From positions 3,463,501 through 3,527,500 of the forward strand of contig JAYJMM010000114.1 in assembly GCA_037349105.1 (NCBI GenBank): a DNA stretch of 64,000 nucleotides. The letters are read 5' to 3'. Positions 23,864 to 35,645 of the stretch are shown here, in pieces; the first letter of the stretch is position 1, and each line of letters opens with the position of its first letter. The stretch is from Limnomonas spitsbergensis. Lineage: Eukaryota > Chlorophyta > Chlorophyceae > Chlamydomonadales. A program made the translations under genes and the position numbers. Under the pieces are notes generated by a model. It was not told the DNA's origin, made no database searches, and saw nothing but the letters and a program-made list of their open reading frames with translations.

Positions 23864-26800
23864 ATGGCAGAAACAAATTATAGCCCAAGGTTCCCTGCAG
23901 CGCCTGCGACATCTCCTTGGGATGGCTTCCAGATGAACCCTCCGGCACATGGCAGCCCGACAGGCGCAGGGCCGGGCGCAGGGCGAGACCCCAGTACTGC
24001 GAGGATGGCATGGGGTGGCGGGGCAGTGAATGGGCCACCCCTTGAAAACGGCATCAGGCACAACCAAGTGAGTACCATGCTTGCTGATACAAAGAATGGC
24101 TACCGTAGGTATAGGGGGGTCAAGTGTTTATATTAGTAGTGCGCACCAAGCTATCTTTCTTCCTCAGGCCTCTGGGCAGCCCCACCATTAGGCTAATGGA
24201 GACCAAACCTAGTCCGGCCCATCCACATAGACGTAGGCCGTGCCACAACCAAGCTTCAGCTGAAGCAACATAAAATGAACCAGTTCACCCAGCTGTAGGG
24301 GCATGGCAAGGTGTGGCGGTACAAAATTGAGCAGCGAAGCGACAGTACCTTCTCATTGGACTTAACGAATCCTTCAATAAGAGCATCAAGGACATGGCAG
24401 ACTACAGCCGAGACGCCGTAGTTCACACAAACACTGTCGATGGAATGAAGCTGAGCGGCTGAGCCCCGTCCATTTTCTTTGTCCTCCCAGGTTGAACACT
24501 GGAAGAGGCAGGAGGAGCCATCACCGGGGGCACGCGACCCTGCTGCCATCTCCAAGTGTGACTTTTGGGCTGGCTCCTTTTGCATCCCTGCATGTACAAA
24601 CCGTAGCCTGATCCCCAAGCCCTAAACCCCTGAACCCTAAACTTTTAACCCTAGACCCTGGCCCCTGTATCTAAGTCGGCGTTTTTGCTGGATACACTCA
24701 CTCCTTTGCTTTATTTGTTACTGCTGCATATGTTCAATATTTGGGTGGGCGACTGACTGATGGGGTGCCTGTGTCACGTTTTTGACGAGAATTGAGCCCC
24801 GTCCTCAACTGAGAGCAGTGCTGTGCAATTGCGCCGTAATTCAAAAATTGTGTACCAACAGGTAATTATTACGGTCCCCTACCTGTTAAAGTAGCTGAAA
24901 TTACGATGATTGAAACTCAGCTACGTAACATAGCCACCGTGAGGACCGTAGGCGGAACAGCACTGACTGAGATGCATCATCATTACCTGTTTTTTGTGTG
25001 TCTATTTTAGGGTGCCACAGCTACAATTCAGCTACATCACAGCCTACGGACGGGCTGGTCTGGTGTACAGGACCTGTTGCTTTGGCCTCTGACAGGTTGC
25101 CGGTTCAGGTTTAGGGTACCTCATTGGCCCAGTGGTGGCCGTGGCGGCCCCCAAAGGTGGTCTGGTCCGCGCTTACGTAGACTTGTGAATAACTGCCGCA
25201 GGTTCTCCGCATCCCCCTACCAGAAGGAAACGGCCATCCGAGCAGCGGAGCGTGCCATCCGTCCTTGGGCACCGTACGGCGCCGGCCTGGGCGAGCGCCA
25301 GGGAGCGGCCTTGGCCCACGTGGGGCCTGCCTCGTTTGCTGGGCTGAAGCAGGCAGTGGCTTCACAGCAGCAGGCTGCGGGGCCCAGGCCCCAGGAGGGG
25401 GACCAGGCGGCACAGGAGGCAACGCCCACAGCGCTCTATCATGTAGCGCCAGAGGCGGCTGAGGCCATCGGCATTGCAGCTGGCAGGGTGGGTCAACCAC
25501 ATTCTACTTCAGGGTGCTAGAGCTACGATTCAGCTACATCACAGCGGTTGTAGCTGAATCGTAGCTCTAGCGCCCATCACAGCGGTTGGCCGAGGGGATG
25601 TTCGAAGTATTTGTCAGGGAGCTTAAATTCTTCATTCCAATCGGGAATGTATGCATGTGCAGCAAACCTGCCACTTGGACCACCGGCCGTAGGCCGGTCA
25701 AAGTTTGGGCCCCATTGGCACAGTGGTGGCCAAGGGGGTGGCTGCCCAGCGACCTGCCGGAAATGACCTGGTGCACAGCAAATGAGCACCTAAGGTCGAC
25801 AGCTCCTGTGCTGAATGACCTCGTCCGGTCATCAAGCCCTATGAATGGGGGTCTAAGGTTTTCCCTTGGCGTTGTGAAAGCGCTGACCATGGGAAACGCT
25901 ATCCCGAAACGGGTTACCCATGGGAAAACTGTGAGCCCTGATCTTTAAGGTAGCTCAGGCGCATTCGATGGCAGCAGCTTGCTGCTGTGACCTCCTGCCC
26001 TCAATCTCAATGCCCTCGGCTATGGCAGCACTGCAAACATTTTATCAAGATCTGAACTGCCGTTTGCGGACGCATCACTCCTGCACCCTTTAGGCTCCCA
26101 ATGGGATGCACACAAGCTTATAATCTGTCCCTTCCTCACCCCATGTTAAATCCAATCTGCCTGCACTGGTCGCACGTGCTGGAACAGCCCAGGAGTCTGA
26201 TCCGCTGATCCTACCGGTACTACATGTCAATAGCATGCGACAGTTTTAGCTTCACAATTGTGCCCTTCCTGTCATCCCTTTTTAATCCAGCCTGCCTGCA
26301 CAGGTCGCACGTGCTGGAACAGCGCAGGTGTCTGCTCCTGACGCATGGTCGGCGGTCCCGCATGGAGTGGGGCGGCAGCTATGGCCGGTGAACCTCACGC
26401 TGCCCCCGCGCTACTGCACCGGCTGCAGAGGCAAGTCTCTAGTGTAGGATTTAGGGCATCAATCCTAAATCCTTAACCCTAAGCCATAACCCTAAGCATT
26501 AATGCACCTCATGCAGAGGCAAGTGTCTAGTTTAGGGTCTAGGGTATAAACCCTACACCATTAACCCTATGCATTAATGCACCGGCTGCAGAGGCAAGTG
26601 TCTAGTGTAGAATTTAGAATATGAACCCTATACCATAAACCCAAAAAGCATTAATGCAGTGGCTGCAGAGGCAAGTGTCTAGCTTAGGGTTTAGGGTATA
26701 AACCTTAAACCATAACCCTAAGCATTAATGCACCGGCTGTAGAGGCAAGTGTCTAGTTTAGGATTTAGGGTGTAAACCCTCAACCCTCAACCCTATAAAC

Positions 26801-29800
26801 ATTAATGCACCGGCTACAGAGGCAAAGGGTTGCGATGCAATTCCGGGAGTTCAGTGCCTCTCTGTTCCGGCCGGCTTACGCATTCAGGCATCTAGAGCCT
26901 TTCCTGTTGCGATTGAATCCAAAGTGCTTTCACAACAAGACAGGCATGCAAAGTTGTTACAATTTGAGCTGCACTGGGCCCTGCCAGCTGCAGGCTAGGA
27001 TGTAACTGAAGACCTAAAGTGCTCTTCATTTCCTCTAAATATAGCAGATGATTGCGTGCCGCAGGTGGCCATGACCCCGCCAATGAGCTCAATCCCAACT
27101 GGGAGCCATTCACCCCCCAAATCAGGCTGGAGAACCTACGGATGCTGAAGACTGCGTTCCAGGTGCTCTGCTCCGATACGCATGATTTGTAGATAGCTTA
27201 TGGGGGGTCAAGAGGGCTTAAGAGGGCTGCCTTGGCTTTCTCAGGTTAGAGGGTGTAAGACACGGGTGTAAGAGGGCCTCAGGATTGTATCAGGTGCTTT
27301 TCAGAGAGAGTTATCAAAGGCGCTTGTGAGGGTGTCCCGGGGGCTTAATTTTTTTGGGAGGAGCTATGGGCTTGTGAGAGTGTTTAGAGGGTTTCAGACC
27401 TTTATATATGTTTCCATGCTTCATGAAACATGGAGGCTTCTCTGGCATTCAGATTTTTACAGGATTGTACAGAGCTTACAGGAAAGAGGGATTTAATTGA
27501 GCTGAAGGCTTCTCCAACGTGCAGGTTTAACTGAGCTGAAGCCTTACCACCGTAGGCTGGTCTGCAGAAAAAGGAGGCAACAAACTTTTAAACAGCGTTA
27601 TTTCCAGCCGCTGTTCAAATTGTGCTGGTGGCATGAGAGGGGCAGCCGTGCGCTGACCGTGACAATGGCGGCCACATCTGTGGCTCGTCATATTATTTTG
27701 AGGTCTGTTGTCGGACACCGACTGACCCTTTGCCTGATTTCCTCCACCGCTGCTCAGACAGCGCTGGTGAAGGGTGAGCTGTGCGTTGAGCAGAACAGTG
27801 GCAGCCACATAAGACCCGTCCGGTGGCTGTGGGTCAGCAAGGAGGGCAACGAGGTCAAGCCCGACACCATGGGCGAGGCCGAGTTCGTGAAGCAAGTGAC
27901 GCTGATGTGTGGCGGTAAGCACTGTTCATGTGAGGAGGCTTCAGCTGCAATTCAGCTGCAGTTCAGCTGCAATTCAGCTGCAATTCAGCTGCAATTCAGC
28001 TGCAATTCAGAAGCAATTCAGCTGCAATTCAGCTGCACTTCAGCTGCACTTCAGCTGCAATTCAGCTGCAGTTCAGCTGCACTCCAGCTGCACTTCAGCT
28101 GCAATACAGCTGCAGTTCAGCTGCAATTCAGCTGCAGTTCAGCTACAATTCAGCTGCAGTTCAGCTGCAGTCCAGCAGTAAGTTAGGGTTCTTCAGCTGC
28201 CATTCAGCTACAAGTCAGCTGCAGTACAGCTGCAATTCAGCTACAATTCGGCTGCAGTTCAGCTGCAGCACGGGGATTCATGGCCAACCGCGGTCAAGGG
28301 TCTGACTCTGAGTGACAATCCAAACTTCCTTCAGCCAAATTCTGCTCTTCATTTCTTTTTGAATTCGTGTGATGAGCGTTTTTGCATTATCGTGAAAGCA
28401 GGTTTGAGAGAGGGCCACGAGCCATACCGGCACCTGGCGACGCACGCTGCACATGCCTTTCTTGCATCGAGATCGCCTCACCTGGTGGCTGCAGTACCGC
28501 GGCTTGTCAGGCCGCTGCGCCTCGGGCTGCAGACCTATGAACCGCACTTGATTGGCCACATGCTGCAGATGCTGCAAGGGTGCGTGGCACTGCTTATCAA
28601 GGGGGGGGTATACCTTGGCTACATTTCAGCTATGTTGCGGGCTGCAAGGGTGCGCGGCATTGTTTATTTGGGGGGAGATGCCTTGGCTACAGTTCAGCTA
28701 TGTTGCGGGCTGCAAGGGTGCGCGGCATTGTTTATTTGGGGGGAGATGCCTTGGTTACATTTCAGCTATGTTGCGGGCTGCAAGGGTGCGCGGCATTGTT
28801 TATTTGGGGGGAGATGCCTTGGCTACATTTCAGCTATGTTGCGGGCTGCAAGGGTGCGCGGCATTGTTTATTTGGGGGGAGATGCCTTGGCTACATTTCA
28901 GCTGTCGTGGGCTGCAAGGGTGCGCGGCATTGTTTATTTGGGGGGAGATGCCTTGGCTACATTTCAGCTATGTTGCGGGCTGCAAGGGTGCGCGGCATTG
29001 TTTATTTGGGGGGAGATGCCTTGGCTACATTTCAGCTATGTTGCGGGCTGCAAGGGTGCGCGGCATTGTTTATTTGGGGGGAGATGCCTTGGCTACATTT
29101 CAGCTATGTTGCGGGCTGCAAGGGTGCGCGGCATTGTTTATTTGGGGGGAGATGCCTTGGCTACATTTCAGCTGTCGTGGGCTGCAAGGGTGCGCGGCAT
29201 TGTTTATTTGGGGGGAGATGCCTTGGCTACAGTTCAGCTATGTTGCGGGCTGCAAGGGTGCGCGGCATTGTTTATTTGGGGGGAGATGCCTTGGCTACAT
29301 TTCAGCTATGTTGCGGGCTGCAAGGGTGTGCGGCATTGTTTATTTGGGGGGAGATGCCTTGGCTACAGTTCAGCTGTGTTGCGGGCTGCAAGGGTGTGCG
29401 GCATTGTTTATTTGGGGGGAGATGCCTTGGCTACAGTTCAGCTATGTTGCGGGCTGCAAGGGTGCGCGGCATTGTTTATTTGGGGGGAGATGCCTAGGAT
29501 ACATTTCAGCTATGTTGCGGGCTGCAAGGGTGCGCGGCATTGTTTATTTGGGGGGAGATGCCTTGGATACATTTCAGCTATGTTGCGGGCTGCAAGGGTG
29601 CGCGGCATTGTTTATTTGGGGGGAGATGCCTTGGCTACATTTCAGCTGTCGTGGGCTGCAAGGGTGCGCGGCATTGTTTATTTGGGGGGAGATGCCTTGG
29701 TTACATTTCAGCTATGTTGCGGGCTGCAAGGGTGCGCGGCATTGTTTATTTGGGGGGAGATGCCTTGGCTACATTTCAGCTATGTTGCGGGCTGCAAGGG

Positions 29801-32800
29801 TGCGCGGCATTGTTTATTTGGGGGGAGATGCCTTGGTTACATTTCAGCTATGTTGCGGGCTGCAAGGGTGTGCGGCATTGTTTATTTGGGGGGAGATGCC
29901 TTGGCTGCATTTCAGCTATGTTGCGGGCTGCAAGGGTGCGCGGCATTGTTTATTTGGGGGGAGATGCCTTGGCTACATTTCAGCTGTCGTGGGCTGCAAG
30001 GGTGCGCGGCATTGTTTATTTGGGGGGAGATGCCTTGGCTACAGTTCAGCTGTGTTGCGGGCTGCAAGGGTGTGCGGCATTGTTTATTTGGGGGGAGATG
30101 CCTTGGCTACATTTCAGCTATGTTGCGGGCTGCAAGGGTGCGCGGCATTGTTTATTTGGGGGGAGATGCCTTGGTTACAGTTCAGCTATGTTGCGGGCTG
30201 CAAGGGTGCGCGGCATTGTTTATTTGGGGGGAGATGCCTTGGTTACAGTTCAGCTATGTTGCGGGCTGCAAGGGTGCGCGGCATTGTTTATTTGGGGGGA
30301 GATGCCTTGGTTACAGTTCAGCTGTCGTGGGCTGTTGCCGGGGTCACCTGGTTCAGCAAGGACCGGCGGCCATAGGCCGGTTAGGATTGGTCCCAATCCG
30401 CCCAGAGGTGGCAGCCCGACAGCCCCCCATGGCCCACGGGTGATCTGGAGTGCATTGAGAATGACATTGGTGCGCGGCAGCTGCTGTATCTAGACCTGCC
30501 CTTGGATCTCAAGGAATCAAGCGTCCACCATCACAACCTGCCCTTCAAACAATGCCTGCTGTACAACCACAGCCCCAACCCTAGGGGGGGTCAGTCAGGT
30601 GACCTTTGCGAACCTAGAACTCAGCAAATACTGAACGCTTTTTATAATAAAAAATAGATGCTGTACAATTACCACGCCTGGCTTCCACGTGATAACTTTG
30701 TTCCTAAGTCAATATTGTCTTGCCAAGCCGCAGAAATTATGGTTTGAGGGCTGCTTGGTTGTGCCGTGTGTCCTGAATCAGGAGATGATGCCAACTGCCA
30801 ATGTTTGCATGGTGATATTGGTTCGAAAATTTACGGGGGGATTACCTTTTAAAGCTAAAACTCTAATCCTCTAAAACAAGACGGCGGAGGAAGTGTTATT
30901 GATGTGAGCCCAGCAGTCAAGACATGATGCCAAGCTGCCAACGTTGCATGACAATGATTTCATGATGTTGTTGATGACGCAGGCTCCTTCGCAGCCACCC
31001 CGGCGTAGGTCCCGCCCTGCAACCCTTCTACCCAAAGCTGCTCCCTTACATGGCCCTCTTCCGGCCTCGGAACTTCACGGTGAACCTCCCCCCGCCGTTC
31101 TGCCTGCCTCCGTGCGGCTCCTTCACCGGCCGGGGCACCGCGCCGGAGTCCGGCAGCCGCTCCTGTACTGTGTGCGGTGTGCCAGTGGACAAGGAGTACG
31201 ACAGCGGCCTCAAGGCAGAACAAGTGAGCAAGGGTGGGAGCCCGTGTCGGGGTAAAGAGTGGTTCAGCTACACTGCAGCTACAACCTGGACTGTGGCCGG
31301 CAAGTCTAGGTTCAGCAAAAACTCAGTTGCTTAGGCCGCCGGCCGTTGGTAGGTCAGGGTTGGGTCCCCATCGGCCCAGCGGTGGTTAGCGTGCTGCAAG
31401 CCAAAGGTGATCCGTTGAGGCGGTTGAGCGCTGAGAGCAACTCCAGGATCTAAGTGCTTCATGTAACGCCGGTTGTGAACAGGGTTTAGGGTTTGGGGTC
31501 CAAACTAAGCCCAAAGAGTAATTAAACCTCAAACCCCCTGAGTTCAGAGTTCCAACGTTGAGCGTCCGACTTTTTTTCACGAGAGATCCACTCAGTGCCC
31601 CCTAGATTACTCTATTTCCCTCCCTCCCAACTCCGTGGCAGGCCCACGAGGTCGCAAAGCCCCCCCCCCTCCCCGCAACCAAGTGGCAGGCCTGCAAAGC
31701 CAGGGCTGGCCATGCTCACCCACTACTTCACTCTGTGTTCCTCTCCTCCAACCGCAGGCCCGCACAGCCAGGGCAGGCAACGCTCCGCTTCAAAATTTCT
31801 GCCCACTGCCTTGAAATGTGTTTGCCTCAATTCCAACCCTGCCTGGCAAGCCCGCGCAGCCAAGGCAGGCAGGACACGCTCTGTCATAAAAGGTCTGCCC
31901 TCTGCCACAGTATCATGTGCCCCTCCCCTACCAACCCCACCAGACAGACCCGAACAGGCAGGGCAGACAACGCTGTGCATTAAAAGGTCTGCCCATTGCC
32001 TCAAAATCGTGCATTCCTCACCTCCCAACTCGCCATGCAGGTCCGTCCAGTCATGGCAGGCAGCGATCTGCAATGAAAAGAGTGATACTTGCCTATAAAT
32101 CGTGTGCCTCCCCTCCCAACCCAACCACAGGCATGCCCGGGCAGGCAACGCTGTACATTAAAAGGTCCACCCACTGCCTCAAAATTGTGCATTCCTCCCT
32201 CTATATCCCTCTTTATCCCTCTTTATCCCACTTTATCCCTCTTTACCCTCTGTATCCCTCTGTATCCCACCTGGCAGGCCCGTGCAGCCAGGGCAGGCAA
32301 TGCTCACTTGCTTGACAAGCGGGTGCAAAAGGCTGTCATCAAGCACCCAATCAAGGGCCGCATGTCCAAGAAGTAAGCCTGAGGGGTATGCTGGGTGAGG
32401 AAGTTGCTGGGAAGCTGTTTGGCGGCACGGAGGAAGCCGTTTGCCGCGTCAATTAAGCGTTTCGGCAAAGTACGGATTTAAGTATTTAACATCTTTGTTT
32501 TTGGCTAAAGACAATCGCTGCTTAGCGCTTCGCCTACTCTGTAGGCCAAGAATCCTAAACATTGCCCGGTCAGGAAATGTCAATCCGGGTATACATTAGG
32601 GTTGCCCTGTCTGTCCACATCGCCATTTTGCCTTCTCTGCCCATTCTCTCCTTTCCATCCTCTTCGTCCTTTCTGCCCTTTCCGCACGTTTTACCAATCT
32701 ATCCTTCTGACCTTTGTCCCCAGGTTCAATCTGAGTGATGTCATTGAAGAGACGCTGGAGTTGATGGTGACTCTAGGCGGCAAAGGAGCCTTGGACCTCG

Positions 32801-32847
32801 TTCAGAGGTCTGTACCTCGATTCTGTTATTTCAACCCTAAGGACTAG
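23864..32847 (+). CDS. PACRG-like protein (ParcG family), probable ciliary/microtubule protein
   Basis: Exons: 23864-24067, 25224-25487, 25583-25648, 26328-26430, 27065-27162, 27758-27914, 28402-28579, 30983-31223, 32278-32372, 32724-32847; 1530 nt, 509 aa, all phases close, stop TAG at 32845. Residues about 235-509 follow the PACRG/PACRGL fold order: KGELCVEQNSG, then VTLMCGGLREGHEPY, VPRLVRPLRLGLQT, VGPALQPFYPKLLPYM, and DVIEETLELM-TLGGKGAL near the C-terminus. PACRG sits at the inner junction of ciliary doublet microtubules; PACRGL is its less studied paralogue, and wording here is closer to PACRGL. Unusual: a roughly 230-residue N-terminal extension with no recognised domain, and an insertion with C-x3-C (396, 400) and C-x2-C (417, 420) that could bind a metal. 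Intron 4 starts AG|GCAAGT, a GC-AG intron; a GT donor one base on would break the frame. Junction arrays mark introns 3, 4, 7 and 8. Confidence 0.85.
26150..26345 (+). repeat. Acceptor-side duplication before PACRG-like exon 4
   Basis: The phrase CCTGCCTGCACAGGTCGCAC-GTGCTGGAACAG-GCAG|GTGTCTG at the real acceptor (26328) is preceded about 135 bp upstream by a near copy ending CAGCCCAG|GAGTCTG. Confidence 0.85.
26418..26828 (+). repeat. Tandem array of a GC 5' splice site (PACRG-like intron 4)
   Basis: Six units of about 77-85 bp. Each contains CACCGGCTGCAGAG|GCAAGT or a one- to three-base variant, joined by TTAGGGT/AACCCTA-type spacers and GCATTAATG. The first unit is the real end of exon 4 at 26430; the final unit near 26807 has decayed to ACAGAG|GCAAAG. 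Confidence 0.9.
27930..28265 (+). repeat. AATTCAGCTGC short tandem repeat in PACRG-like intron 6
   Basis: About 25 units of 12 bp, TTCAGCTGCAAT and close variants (GCAGT, GCACT), begin 15-20 bp after the exon 6 donor at 27914. The same CAGCTACAATTCAGC phrase occurs singly in many introns of the window. Confidence 0.95.
28571..30345 (+). repeat. 68 bp donor-side junction array, about 26 units (PACRG-like intron 7)
   Basis: The first unit is the real exon 7 end, ATGCTGCAAGG|GTGCGTGGCA at 28579. Then come about 26 nearly identical copies with GGGCTGCAAGG|GTGCGCGGCA, TTGTTTATTTGGGGGGAGAT, GCCTTGGCTACATTTCAGCT; a 65 bp variant (CTGTCGTGGGCTGC) recurs every few units. As 68 is not a multiple of three and the unit has no stop, all three plus frames stay open for 300-690 codons; these are not believed to be proteins. 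Confidence 0.95.
31620..32300 (+). repeat. Acceptor-side junction array before PACRG-like exon 9
   Basis: About eight diverged units of 80-100 bp. The real junction is TGGCAG|GCCCGTGCAGCCAG followed by GGCAGGCAATGCTCAC at 32278. Copies near 31637, 31690, 31757, 31845, 31940, 32035 and 32130 keep a CC-AAC lead, a CAGGC splice-like site and CAGCCAGGGCAGGCAACGCT-like exon start, separated by AAAAGGTCTGCCC-CTGCC. Confidence 0.85.
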
Positions 32848-33224
32848 CTTCTATTCTTGCCTTCCTTTCTTTCCTCTTGTGCCTTCTCCCTTGACTTTCC
32901 TAGCTGACTTAATGCTTGCCGACGTGGCCGAGCTTAATGTAAGCAAGGCCCAGAGATGTTAAATCTGTAACCCCAAAGGCTAGGCAGGGGGTGACATTGG
33001 ACAACTTGACAGTTAGCATGCGCGACTGCTTGTAGCCACCCCCCGCCTCCCTGCCTATTACATTCATTTTCCCATCCGATGCAAGGTCAAGTACCCAACG
33101 GCATGGCGATGCATCATAATGATGCGGAAGTTCTAAGGCCATTTGCCAGACTCATTCATTTTTCGTACCGATGTTCGTCCGACTAATCTAGATGGTGTCA
33201 GTGTTTCGTACCAAGGTACTCGGA

Positions 33225-33535
33225 GCTGCCTTTTAGTTTCTTCTTTTCTTCCATCTGAACAGTTGGGCGCCCACACGGCCAAGCCTGCTTGTGCATGGCC
33301 TAGAGGTGAAATGTCATTGACTAAGGCACTAGGAGCTGCTGAATTTGTACTGCCATTATTGTCATAATCTGCTTAACCATGTCTGGTTAACTGAGTTGGC
33401 AACTCTAAGCTGGTTTTCGCTTTCTGTCCTAGTGTATCAAGTGCCTGTACCGGTTTACGGGCACATGTCCCATGCATCAAGTGTGATGCTCTGTTGGACT
33501 GTAAAAACTTCAACAAAACTTCAACAAGCTGAACC
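33225..33535 (+). mobile_element. Two fragments of the non-LTR element 3' region
   Basis: 33225-33330 carries the terminal block (GGGCGCCCACACGGCCAAGC, then a degenerate CCTAGAGGTGAAATGTCATT). 33409-33535 carries an internal 3' UTR block almost identical to 52571-52690 (TTTTCGCTTTCTGTCCTAGT, then CCATGCATCAAGTGTGATGC). Their order is opposite to the long element, so they are separate insertions. Confidence 0.75.
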
Positions 33536-35424
33536 CAGTGCTGGCTCATGAATGTACAACAGAACGAGCAGAGATTGCACTTGGTTGCAAGCTGGAAGCA
33601 AGCCTGTACTTAGATAGCTGGTTCTGCCTGACACATTTGGGTGCTTCAACTACATTTAGCTACATCAAGGCCTGTGGTCGTGGGGGCCTAAAGCAGCAAG
33701 CGTTGAATCTTTGTGTCACGGTATATTACAGTATACGTGCCAGAACCGTTTAGGCCGCAGTTAGCGACCACGGAGACTTCGCAGCTTCCCTGCGAATCCT
33801 CCTTATTTGAATAGGAACCTAGAAACCCGCTTACGCCAGGGGTTTAGCTTTCCCGTACTCTGAATTTGGGTTTACTGATTCAATATATTTCTCGGCATCT
33901 GCCAAACTACTTACTTCGTCTCTTTCAAAAGGACAGACCTCTTATGTAACAAGCTCCGGCCGGCATCCAATGCATGAGGCCTGAGGTGTTCATAACGTCA
34001 GTACCTATATCAAGTCAAGACTAGCTCAACCTCCGCTGAGATAGCAGGAGAACAAGACCTCAGTTGAGGAAAGAGATCCCTGCAGAACAGTAGTTCGCAG
34101 TCTACGATCCCGTACCCTCACCGCGTGTGACGCGGTAAGTGCACCTGATATTGCCTAGCTGGAACGCGACCAGACGGCCTGAAGGCCTGCGCCAACCCTA
34201 GCAATTGCCTGACATACAAATACAAATCAAGAAGCTTAACTCGTTGAGCACCCGCAGCCAGTGAGTAGTCACGAAGTCTGCCCGTAGGCGCCTATCACTG
34301 TCGTGAGGGAGAAGTCCGCCACGGACCTGAAGCGCACATCTCGCAGTGAAGTAGTAGGGGCGGTACCCACGAGACAGGGACACCCAGACTTACCCCTAGG
34401 CAGAGAGACTTCCTGCTAGGGCTGAACCTTACAGTAGCCAGTTAACAGCTCTTGTCTGAAGTACAAGGAGCCTGTGTGTACGGTGATGTACCGTGTTTAT
34501 GAGTAGAAGGACACCTCTCTAAGGCGCCTTTACCGGAGATTACGGAGTTTACCATATTGGCGCGTTTACTGCTTTATGGTGCGACATTTGGCCTCTGACC
34601 GCAGGCCGGTCAAGGTTTCGTCCTGTTCGACTCGGGGTTGGCCGCCTAGCAGCCTGTCTGTGGCAGACTTGAGCGCAATAAAAGAACTGCTATCAGGCCC
34701 CAGGAATTGAATGATGCGCAGTGCCTCATCAGCCGCTGGGAATCCAGCTCCCACCTTCCCATTATATCATGTGGGGGGTCTTTCATCTTCCCATTCTATG
34801 AAGTTGGGGCTATTCTGCCTTCCCGTTCCTTCCTGTGGCTCTTCCATGTTCTCATTATGATGATCATAGTCTTTTCAGATTCAAATAACCACCGGGGAGT
34901 TGTCTTCCCAGCGGTTACCGTCGTTAGGGTGTTTTTCGCATAAAAATCGCGTCATATTTGAGCGTTAGTATGATTTTGTATAACAGCTGAATGTGTGTCG
35001 GCCTTCCTGCCTGTCCTTTGGCATGTTGCCTCTTGAACATCGGGATCTGTGATATGCGACATGCTCTTTTCAGAAAATACTTCATACCCAAAACCCATTC
35101 CATTGTAATGATCCATACCGGTATCTCTTAATGAAATAATGCAATGTTGGACACGGTGCTTGGCTTGCCAATGACCTGAAATGTGCAAGCAAGGGTTGTC
35201 TCTAGGGAACTGGGTGCCGATCGGGCGGGTCGCACTTGCCTGGTATTCCATGTTCCTAGATGGGGCCTGGGGCTGCATGGGATGGGTGACTACACTTGAT
35301 TACCTGGTCTTGTGTCTCAAGCAAAGTGCTCAATCAATGGCCGTGGCCATTCATGCATGCCCACGGTCAGCAGCTGCCCGTTGCGCATGGACTGCATGCC
35401 TGAAGAAAAAATCATCATGAAGGT

Positions 35425-35645
35425 TTAGAACGGTGCATACCCGCTAGGCTCTGCTGAATGCTCGTCCACGTGGGGCTGGTAGGTAATGTCTAGGCTCAAT
35501 TCCAGCTACCATGCTCTGCCTGGGCCATGGTGAAGCCATGCCCTCCGCCTATGTGAGGTGGCAGGAACATGGAACCCGGCGTTCTAGGCGGGGGGAGAGA
35601 AGATCGTCTGGCGTTCTCAATCCCTCAACCTCTGGGTATGGATGC
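35425..35645 (+). repeat. Dispersed repeat, copy 2
   Basis: Partner of the unit at 9588-9806; both run from TTTAGAACGGTGCA to a GGGTATGGAT end with about four fifths of positions alike by eye. Confidence 0.75.

Noticed and set aside
28359..30493. Three overlapping plus-strand frames of 300-694 codons
   Set aside because: Products of the 68 bp array. Only the first part of one frame (28402-28579) is a real exon; the rest is intron.
30430..30590. Candidate extra PACRG-like exon with an open frame (LLYLDLPLDLKESS...)
   Set aside because: Exon 7 (phase 2) joins exon 8 directly with correct phase and continuous family similarity; inserting this piece breaks the alignment.
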